Shown piece by piece: positions 55,965 to 64,000 of a stretch of DNA of 64,000 nt. The stretch comes from Leptasterias polaris (Eukaryota; Echinodermata; Asteroidea; Forcipulatida; Asteriidae). Made by a program: the position numbers and the translations under genes. Each line of letters begins with the position of its first letter. Within the stretch, counting starts at the first letter, position 1. The notes under the pieces were generated by a model that worked only from the letters and a program-made list of their open reading frames with translations, was not told the DNA's origin and did no database searches. The stretch covers positions 4,535,501 to 4,599,500 of the forward strand of contig JAZGTN010000044.1 in assembly GCA_037783415.1 (NCBI GenBank). The letters are read 5' to 3'.

Positions 55965-57900
55965 TGCTGATTTCTAGGCCAAATTATCACAGTCACCTAC
56001 AGTGTCTACTTGTTGAAGAAACAGCCCCCAAAAAGTGTCACACAATATTTTCATCAAGAACATTAAATCCATCCACGTTGAGCGAGGCGAAAGCGGATAC
56101 CAATCAAATCCCTGGCCGCAGCATTCACAACAAAGTTGCCTTTAGGTGATCATTGAAGATTAAAATATTTGGACATGGTTTATTGATATCTAATCAACAG
56201 GGGCACAACATAATTTTGCAGGATGCTTTTTACCATCTTTGTAACAAAATAGGCTTTGGGATAAAAATTTAAAAAATACCAAAGTATGACAGGGCTCGAA
56301 TTTGGGGAGAAAATCCACAAGACTACAGGGCTTGTAGCTCAAAATCTTTACTGGACCAGACATTTTTTTACAAGACCTGATTCAAAATGTGAAAAAAAAG
56401 AAGCTTGCTGCCACAGTTTAACATGCATTTGACTGCTTTTATATGAACCAGAACTGAGACAAGTAAGAGTATACTTGATTACTCATGGAATTGAAAGATA
56501 CTTTATCAGACCCAAAGTCAACACTTGAACATAATGTGTTTCTGTTATTCAATTGAAAAACACAAGACCATCGGACTTGTTAGGTCATATGTTTACTGGC
56601 CCTGTATGACCCTACCTTTTTAAGAATGTGATTCTATATTTAAAAGTGCTTGTCGAGTAATTAATATAAGGTAGCACTCCTTAATTATTTGGTGTGTTCA
56701 TATATGAATTTTTTTATAATAATGACTGATGCTAAACAAGAATATTATGTATAATTGTGCATTGATATTGATAAATGTTTTTCCCTGATGTACAGGTACC
56801 TATATAAAAATTTCAAGAGGTAAAGAGACAAGGCAATTTTCTACTGCCACCTTCGTAAAAAAATTTGGATAATTTCTCAAGGAAAATAGAATGCCCGGGA
56901 TCCTAAGAATAAATTTGAGGGCGTTTGAGTTAAGGTGATGTTTCATTTGGGGGACTGGTTTTATTTTTTCAGCCCTCTTACAGGGAACGATTTCGTCCAG
57001 CAACTTCGCGTAGCAAAATATTGTTTAGACTGAACTTGTTTTGAGCACAGAAACACAACGGAGGAGTCCAACCTGGGCTATATCTTGTGTAATGAATATA
57101 ATTTGGTTTTTACCCTTACACTGTATATACAGTGCTTAACACACATCGGTGTAAGGGAAAAAAACAAATTATACACAAGAGAAATTGTTCACTGCCCTGT
57201 ATTAAATACATGTTATACAGTTGGTACAAACTATTCGAAACTTAGACGAAAAAGTGCCTTTCTTTCTACAAATAATACGACCAACTACATAATCAATTCC
57301 ACTTTTTTCTTCACAAAGTCATGCAGGTAAAACAACTCTTTTTAAAGGTGAAGGTATCAAAATTTTGTATCTAGACAGTTTTGGGTTTAATTAGGTTTGA
57401 CGCGTTTATCGACAGAGTGTGGGATTCTGTTAAAAGGTTTTGTGGAAATTTTCCTTTGAAATATTTGTGTGCGAAATACTATCCTTTTAACAATTAGTTT
57501 TGATCTCCAAGATCCGAACCCATGAGTCCATAACTATGTTTGTAAACAGTGAAAATATTTTTAAAATGTACTTTTTCAGGTTATTTGTAATAAATCTTGT
57601 ACATGTCGAGTCAACGACAATTACTAATGTAGTCCAAGTCCTTTAAAACTTCAATTAATTCGAATTCATCTCGTATTTATGCGTGGGTAAAGCTAATATT
57701 GTCATGTCACATATTTGCTGTACCTTCCATACGCCTACAGTCCAATGGACAACCAGAACGTTTCACTAGACCGTATCATTGTGCCAAAGTACGCGAGCGA
57801 ATACAGCATTATGATTGTTCAGTCAAGCTAGCGAGTTTAAATCTTAAGACAGTTTCCGATTTATCTTTTAATACTAAAATTGTTCAAATGTTCACATGAT
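55965..57900. other. Intergenic; dispersed repeats, no gene seen
   Basis: The segment at 56055-56120 is shared with 23545-23610. The segment at 56290-56620 (AGGGCTCGAATTTGGGGAG, CAAGACTACAGGGCTTGTAGCTC) is related to 58590-58800 and 42140-42370. At 57050-57072, AACGGAGGAGTCCAACCTGGGC mirrors the 41522 region. Confidence 0.45.
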
Positions 57901-58124
57901 TTAAAGTGAGTAATGGTAGAAAGGCGCGTTCCTTAAAATATTTCTGCCTAAAATGCTATAGTTTCTGAGAAATGAGTAAAACAATAGTTTTTATCACGCG
58001 TGATAGAAAAACAGAAAACACATAAGGTCTCTTGAGCTCAAACTTTCACAGGTTTGGTTGATCACACAAAACATGAACACTGCGTGCGACTATTTTGTCA
58101 GCTCAAAGTATACAATGCCTTTAA
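57901..58124. mobile_element. TTAA-type MITE, shortened
   Basis: TTAAAGTGAGTAATGG begins and AAGTATACAATGCCTTTAA ends the copy. It shares TGAAATGAG/ACAATAGTTTTTATC segments with 17942-18180. Confidence 0.6.
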
Positions 58125-58475
58125 AGTGTTTTGTTTACTAACAGTAGATTGACTTCAATTCTGTGTATTCGATCCAATTTGAATGTTCCTACCAATCTTG
58201 ACTTTTGAGAAGCTCCTTAAATGCAACAGGCTTTAGTTAAAAATCTCACCAACAGAGGAAAGGAAAAAGTGTAGATTCTATTGCATTACAAAAGGGAATC
58301 GGCAATGTGTCTAGGGGTAAGGCTTTAATGAATTAGATGACAGCATGATAACAACCAAATAAAAACAGTCTGTCTGACAAACGTTTCATTGTTTTGATTA
58401 TCTATTTTTGTCCTTGCATTTATTAACAACCATAATGACTTTTACTCTAGGCTTGTCCTAATGTTGGCCACATCT

Positions 58476-58499
58476 TCAGACACGGGATGGGTACATCAG
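58476..58499 (-). CDS. RPL35A: RPL35A last exon, 24 nt
   Basis: The acceptor TACTTTCAG| is followed by CTGATGTACCCATCCCGTG and the stop TGA (58478-58476), encoding LMYPSRV, the invariant C-terminus of the family. AATAAA on the minus strand (58424-58419) lies about 52 nt downstream of the stop and is the likely polyadenylation signal. Confidence 0.9.
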   Translation of the reverse strand: MMYPSRV

Positions 58500-61400
58500 C
58501 TGAAAGTAAGACACAAGAAAAAAATGTTATTCACCGAGAAAAATATATGTTTAGAAAACAATCTGCCTTGGCTCCTGGTTTATGCTCAGGGCGCAAGGCT
58601 CAAAATTAAGACTGGACCACCGGCCCAAGGACAGTGATTATAGCGTCGGGCCAGTCAACTCATGACTGGACAAGCCTGTTAGTCCAAGGAGATAGATCTG
58701 CTCTTAGTGCTTGTTCAACTCATTTTAATTGTGGTCTTGTAAAATAAATTCTGGTCCAGTTAAAATTTTGAGCTACAAGCCCTGTGGTCTTGTGGAGTTT
58801 ACACACAAATGTGAACCAAGTTAGGCCTGTTTCTTTCTGGACCATTTATTAACATCCCTTTCATTTGGATTATTTAAAAAGTAATGATAGCATCAAAACA
58901 GTACGCAGTAAATCATCCTACTCAGTAAAACATTTCTATTCAAGTGGTTCTGTTTGATAAAGGCATACTACCAAATTGCAGTATGATATCATGTGATGAA
59001 TGCATCTCAAGGTACAGTCCACCCTTCCATTGAGTGCAGCCCAAATGGTTTTGCATGATGCCAGCACCAATTTCTCACGATTCTTCCTATTAGAATGCAA
59101 ATGCGTTCGGAAACTCATCACCCAATCTTGTGGCCTGTTTTTGGTATGCTAGGCCTTGAGAGACCTTCAACTGGTTTGCTTGTGTATTACCAAGAAAAAT
59201 TCAACCACACCAGGCCCCAATTACACAAAGCTGGTCAGCAAAAACATTTGCCAAAGACAGAGAAATCTTTCTCAACATTGTTGGCCTGTTGCCCTGCTAG
59301 TTTTTATTGCTTAGCATAAAAGTTTTCTTGGCATTTTTTTTGTTCTCTGCAGCTGTTTTGATATATTTTGTCCTGGGCTCTTTTTCATTGAGCTGCTTAA
59401 AGGCTGATTCTGTGCTTATGTACAATTTTCTATTTCATAGCGCCGCTAAGCGTAAGCCTACGAAAAGGCATACTAACCTTCTGGTGCTTACTGCTTAATG
59501 CAAAATCATTGTGAACGCGCAAGATGGCCACCTTATTTTCTTGCTAACCTGTGAAGTACGCTTAGGCCATTCCAATTTTATTAGTTGGTTTACGGATTTT
59601 TTAGGTGTTGAAAAAAGTCGTCAGACAGGAAAAAAATAAAAAATAAAATGATGATGATAACAGATAAGTGTCGAAATCCGTTGGCCAACAACCAAAGATC
59701 TGCTTAATACTGGGATGTGCCTCCATATCCATCTCGCTATTCCATGTCAGGTCCAATAAGCCTATTAAAGTATTTTGCATCTTTTAAGTTTCTGTTTAAT
59801 ACCATAATTATTATATTTTTTTTAAAATCTCTTTGTGAGATTTATTTATTATTCTGCCACCGAACACATGAATGGATACAAAAGGTGCTTTATAAAATGA
59901 AGATAAATGGTTCTGGACTGTATATTAAGAACAAAAATGAATTTAACTGCTGCTTAATTTTAAATTGCTTCCTAACATTTTGGACATTATCTGGCGTATG
60001 TAATGTAGGGTCGAAGTGAATGCTCATGTGTTTGTTGCACTGTCAGATGCCCTACAACAACATTCACAACCCCCAAACAGAAAGTGACAAAGAACTGCCC
60101 CAAAATCCATGAAAGACCTGTGTAAAATACTTTAATATGGTGGTACGTTGTGTGTAAGATACATTTATCCCCCCCCAAAAAAAAAAATAAAAAAAAAAAT
60201 AAATAAAAATAAAAAATCTGCTTTGTGCGTCGTTCCTCGAGAAGCGCATTCTTGGGGTTTGCACATCCTGAAGATTGCACTGTGAAGGTTAAGCAGTTCA
60301 ATCTCATATTGTGCGCTATCTAAAGATTGTGCAAATCCCAAGAATGTGCTAAACAAGTAAAGACTCACAACAGAAATTTTGAGTTCACATTGGTTCACAT
60401 TTTTTTTTTCCTTTTCGAGAAATGTACCTGACACAATCCTACCACCATGTTAACAGCAACATCTCCTGTGTTCCTCTGGTGAGTTTAAAGTATTTTATAC
60501 AGGTCTTTGATGGATTTTGGAGCAGTTCTAATTGTCACTCAACTGAATTAATGTCCACGCTAAATACTAAATAGCCGTTCCGGTCGGAGGTAGTCGTCAT
60601 GTCGACGGCACTTGTTGCAGTAAAATTGTACCTGAAGTTCTGAAGGGACTTTTCACTGACACCCGTTGCATTGGTCAACGAACCGATAATTTAATCCAGT
60701 GAGACAGCAATCAATAAGGTGTTTATCCAGCTTTCCTCCCTCTTTTACAGTCACTGAACAAGTATTTTTTGCTCGCGCTTGCCATCGTGATTTGGATCCA
60801 CCAAACTTTGACAGAACGCTGAATCGTGCACTTGATCACATGCGACATAGCATTTTGTTTACATCATGAAGTATCAGACTATTTCGTTTACATCGCGTAT
60901 TACACTTCCCGTCTAGCACACAACCCCAGAGCCGCTGGTATTGCATACACTGATCTACCGAACGGTCCACATGGGCTGTTCTCTCTATTAAGCACAGCCC
61001 CATGCTGTGTGTATTTGATATCGAAACATGAGGGAGGCACAGAGTTACATGTAGCTAGCTCTTACAATGGAGCATAGCTCCATGCTCTCTGTGCCGTGCG
61101 CTGCCGGCGGGCCGCGAAGCACTGTATCCATCGGACCATGATCGACCAACGCAATGCGTGATCGAAACGTAACACGATGTTTTGGGGGTTTTTTTCATGA
61201 GCTTTTTCTCAATAAAAGGTCGACTAATTATTTTAAATAATCTGACCAAAGTTTGAATATTCGAAGCCGGAAAAAAAATAAAATAAAAAATGAATGGATT
61301 TTCAAATTTTTATTTTTTTCGTTTTTTCAACAAAACGCGTCGCCGCAATCCGTAAACCAACTAATAAAATTGGAACGGCCTTATGCTTAAGCAAATTTTT

Positions 61401-62778
61401 CTGCTACAGTTAGCACGAAACTTTGCTTACCGTTACGCAGCTTTATGAAATTGGACCCTGCTGTCAGATTTTGAGAGATTTGGTGTCCCACGTTTTATAC
61501 TTACAACTCTGACTCTCTTGCCCATGGCCTGTGGGGGAAGGTTGTTCTTGAACTTGGCCCTGACAGCCCCGCTCTTTCCGTGGGGTCTGGCCACCTTGCC
61601 CCAGATGACACGTGTCTTTGTGGCCTTTGTGTAGCCAGCAGGCCTCCTCTTGCTGTAGAGGTGAATAATTCAAGCAAAGGTTCATAAGGCATAAAGTGAA
61701 AGACCGCTCACAGGTGACCTCCCGTGAACAGAAATTTATACAATTCAGCCAGCAAGAAAAATATATTGGCTTAAACTTCTAAAAAGTCCACCACAGAGCA
61801 GGGCCCAATTTCATAGAGCTGCTTAAGCAGAAAATATTGCTTAACAATTGTCTGCTCAGCAGAAATGAGCAGGATACCTGTCACAAATTGTACATGTGAC
61901 ATAGTAGTTTGGCTGGTAACCTTATTCTGGAAAGCATAATTTTGTTGTGCTTAGCTACTTTTTGTGCTTAAGCAGCTCTATGAAATTGGGCCCATGTCTT
62001 AACAGCCTACAACTGTTTTTTTCTTTCTTCTGGACTATTATATAGTTTTTGCTGATTTGCAGATTTTCATGTTGGTACGACCATGTAAAGAACTCTTTTG
62101 GGAGAAGTGTTGGTTCTGAGAAGAACCGGCGGGGTCTTGACATTTCCAACAGTATACTCTCTGTTTGGATCATCGAGACCACACTGATTCTTCTCAGAAC
62201 CAACACTTCTCCCAAGAAGAGTTTTATACATGGTTCAATGGTTGCACACAAAAGTTTACAATTATAGATTTTCTTTTGATCCTCACCATGCTAAGCTTTA
62301 TTTATTTATTTTATTTATTTAAAACCATATTTAACGAGGGTGACCCATCCAGCTGATCATTTGGGGCCCTCACAATATATAAAAATACATCAAAGATAAA
62401 ATACAAAAGCGACAAGACTTGGCGGAGGGCGCGTAAAAAGGGAAATAAATAACCTAAAATGAATATAGGCCAAACATAAAAGGGAAAGGCCAAACATAAA
62501 AGGGAAAGGTCTAAACATAAACCACACTTGCTGATTTTCATTGGATGATACTTCAAGTTTAAAAACCATATTGGGATAAAGGTTACATGGCTACTAAACT
62601 ATCGCTGAGGGATACCCTGACTCACTTCTTGGCCTTGTAGACGTAGGCACACCACTTGCCCAGGTACCAGTCAGCATCTTTGCGATTCTCCACGCCCTCG
62701 ATTCTCAGCAGTGCAGTGTTTTCATGCTGGTTGCGCAGGCCACGCTTGTAGCCTGTGAACACCGCTCTGACGTATAGT
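58476..62778 (-). CDS. RPL35A: 60S ribosomal protein L35a (eL33), three of its exons
   Basis: The minus-strand exons 62778-62626, 61652-61505 and 58499-58476 join in frame. They read [98 protein letters not shown] and the end LMYPSRV-stop. This is the conserved order of eukaryotic RPL35A (about 110 aa), including YKRGLRNQ, [17 protein letters not shown] and YPSRV. It is a structural protein of the large ribosomal subunit. The first coding exon, expected to hold only ATG and a few codons, was not located upstream of 62778. The introns hold several MITEs and a Harbinger-like element; the final 24-nt exon lies 3 kb beyond. Confidence 0.95.
58590..58800. repeat. Dispersed GGACCA/CTGGTCC repeat copy
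   Basis: The inverted halves AGGCTCAAAATTAAGACTGGACCA and TGGTCCAGTTAAAATTTTGAGC lie in RPL35A intron 3. Related copies are at 56290-56620 and 42140-42370. Confidence 0.6.
59379..61455. mobile_element. Diverged GCTTAAGCA-type MITE split by a Harbinger-like element
   Basis: The left part TTTTTCATTGAGCTGCTTAAAGG and the right part GCTTACCGTTACGCAGCTTTATGAAATTGGACCC are ends of the GGGCCCAATTTCAT-related family. They are interrupted at CGCTTA/TTATGC. Confidence 0.7.
59565..61380. mobile_element. PIF/Harbinger-like non-autonomous element with TTA duplication
   Basis: GGCCATTCCAATTTTATTAGTTGGTTTACGGATT at the left mirrors AATCCGTAAACCAACTAATAAAATTGGAACGGCC at the right; TTA flanks both sides (59562-59564, 61381-61383). 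It is 1816 bp with no transposase frame. It lies in RPL35A intron 3. Confidence 0.83.
61505..61652 (-). CDS. RPL35A: RPL35A internal exon (C-terminal half)
   Basis: The acceptor is CACCTCTACAG|C and the donor GTT|GTAAGT, 148 nt. It encodes [20 protein letters not shown] and [19 protein letters not shown]. Confidence 0.95.
61801..61993. mobile_element. Intact GGGCCCAATTTCAT-family MITE
   Basis: GGGCCCAATTTCATAGAGCTGCTTAAGC mirrors GCTTAAGCAGCTCTATGAAATTGGGCCC. It is 193 bp, in RPL35A intron 2, and is the reference copy for the interrupted one at 30491-31047. Confidence 0.9.
62089..62223. repeat. Inverted repeat with 36-bp stem
   Basis: AACTCTTTTGGGAGAAGTGTTGGTTCTGAGAAGAA mirrors TTCTTCTCAGAACCAACACTTCTCCCAAGAAGAGTT, separated by about 62 bp. 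It is probably a small MITE in RPL35A intron 2, under 400 bp from the exon. Confidence 0.8.
62626..62778 (-). CDS. RPL35A: RPL35A internal exon (N-terminal half)
   Basis: The acceptor is CAATTGTAG|A and the donor AAGAA|GTGAGT, 153 nt, entering in phase 2 and leaving in phase 2. It encodes [20 protein letters not shown] to YVYKAK. Confidence 0.95.
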
Positions 62779-64000
62779 CTACAATTGAAACAATCGAGTG
62801 ATGGATTACATTTTATTACTTTGAAACTCCATTGTCAAAAGGAATAACCAATCTGGTCATGATTTGAGAAATAATTAATTTAGAAAATCTTACTTTAATA
62901 CATCAAACAATTTTACAAGTTGATTTTCAAAGAAATTTCATATTTTTTAACAACTCCAGGACCCAAGGTCAAATTATAACATTTATTTTCAAAATTGTAG
63001 AAACCACGATTTGGAAAAAGCTTCTCATACTATATTAATAACAATATCAATAATACAAAGCATTTATATAGCACTAGCCCTGGACGATATCGTAAATTTT
63101 GACTGGCGATATATCGCTGGGTAAATATCGCCGATATGTCGATATATCGTGAAAAATTTTCTAACACGGAAAAACAGTTTTACCGCAGGAAGGACACGAG
63201 CAATAAAATAAACAAACAATACATGACTGTATGGATAAACTGCTGAAAAATCACTGAATTTAATTATATATTTTGTGTGCTTTTTATCACTGCTTCCGAC
63301 ACAATTAATTCATGGTTTCTCTTCCACGATTGAACGTTGCGAAAAGCTGTTTCCTCGATTTTTATACCGATACACACGTACATAGTGCACATTACGTAAG
63401 TACGTTTCCCCGACCACGCGGTGATTTCTCACCAAGGGAATTTCCCTTGCTGTTCCGATCCCACGGCTACATGTCCTTCCTTCACCCCTAACTATTAAGT
63501 TTACCACGTTAGGAGCAAACACATGCGCGGGATCGAGGTGATAAATACTATGGGATGGCAGCGCTGTGAGAAGCATTTCATCATAATTATTCACACCAAT
63601 CAAGTGCATTCGGAAAGCGGCCAGTCAGAAATTAGCCAATCAGCCTGTGCCAATCACGTTCGTGCTGCTTCGGCGATACCATGAAGAAAGACAACCATGG
63701 CTAGATAGGAAGACGTACACATTGTGTCCAGTTTCCTTCAAAAAATCCTTATATGCTGCAATCCATTCGACTGCGACTGGTTTTGCGGCATTTAGCCTAC
63801 ATATAAAAAACCCGTCGTTTACGAATGTTGTAGGGCTGGTCGCCGTCCAAAATATTGAATGATCTACACAAGTTAAAAACCCTTTGTGAATGTTATGACT
63901 GTAAAAAGCTTAACTAAAGGCATTCTTTAGAACCATATCGTCTAATTTTTTCAATATCGTGAATATCGCGGTATTTCAGTATTTTTAAAAATAAAAGCCA
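62779..64000. other. RPL35A upstream region with ATATCG-rich repeats
   Basis: Near 63083-63160 GACGATATCGT, GGCGATATATCGC and TCGATATATCGTG palindromes cluster; a similar inverted block (ATATCGTCTAA, AATATCGTGAATATCGCGG) occurs at 63937-63975, so these may be ends of one ~0.9-kb element. The missing first RPL35A exon and its promoter should lie here or just beyond. Confidence 0.45.

Overview
This is eukaryotic nuclear DNA from a marine invertebrate. An echinoderm, probably a sea star, is my best guess; that is inference from the style of the repeats and from the receptor gene, not proof. Genes are split into short exons with GT-AG introns, and most of the window is a dense, nested patchwork of small inverted-repeat transposons, LINE fragments and SINEs. 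I see no operons, prokaryotic signals or CRISPR arrays.

Four host genes can be assembled exon by exon with consistent splice phases. (1) On the minus strand at 1-15311 is the 5' part of a secreted or membrane protein: a signal peptide, a CUB-like module, an LDL-receptor class A module and the start of a CUB module that runs off the left edge. All its junctions are phase 1. (2) On the plus strand at 33904-38680 is a complete five-exon RBM18 orthologue (186 aa, RNA-recognition motif). (3) On the plus strand at 42559-54891 is a complete seven-exon, 480-residue receptor: signal peptide, two Ig domains, one transmembrane helix, a 41-residue linker exon with an I-I-G-D-N-N segment resembling RHIM/amyloid signalling motifs, and a C-terminal TIR domain. 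(4) On the minus strand at 58476-62778 is RPL35A, complete except for its short first coding exon. A fifth, unrecognised small gene (25334-25726) lies inside a TIR-bounded hAT-like element.

Region by region: 2.7-4.6 kb holds two tandem repeat blocks. 4.7-5.9 kb, 12.7-13.7 kb, 31.1-31.6 kb and 42.7-45.4 kb hold decayed non-LTR retrotransposons. 6.4-12.3 kb is a large imperfect palindrome whose right arm is split by a 2.67-kb element with a 3-bp TAA target duplication; the left arm preserves the empty site. 18.6-19.9 kb, 30.5-31.0 kb, 48.3-49.4 kb and 59.4-61.5 kb are further element-inside-element insertions with readable target sites. 27.9-29.9 kb is a 2-kb element with inverted ends, packed with the palindromic decamer CCCATATGGG. 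34.2-35.5 kb, in RBM18 intron 1, is a 1.3-kb element with ~0.39-kb inverted ends and a 9-bp target duplication (Mutator-like).

The most interesting biology is the Ig-Ig-TM-[RHIM-like]-TIR receptor. It would place an IL-1R/TLR-type signalling domain and a possible amyloid-type death/NF-kB signalling motif on one membrane protein. The linker exon is a phase 1-1 cassette that could be skipped without breaking frame. All domain names come from reading residues by eye; no database search was run.
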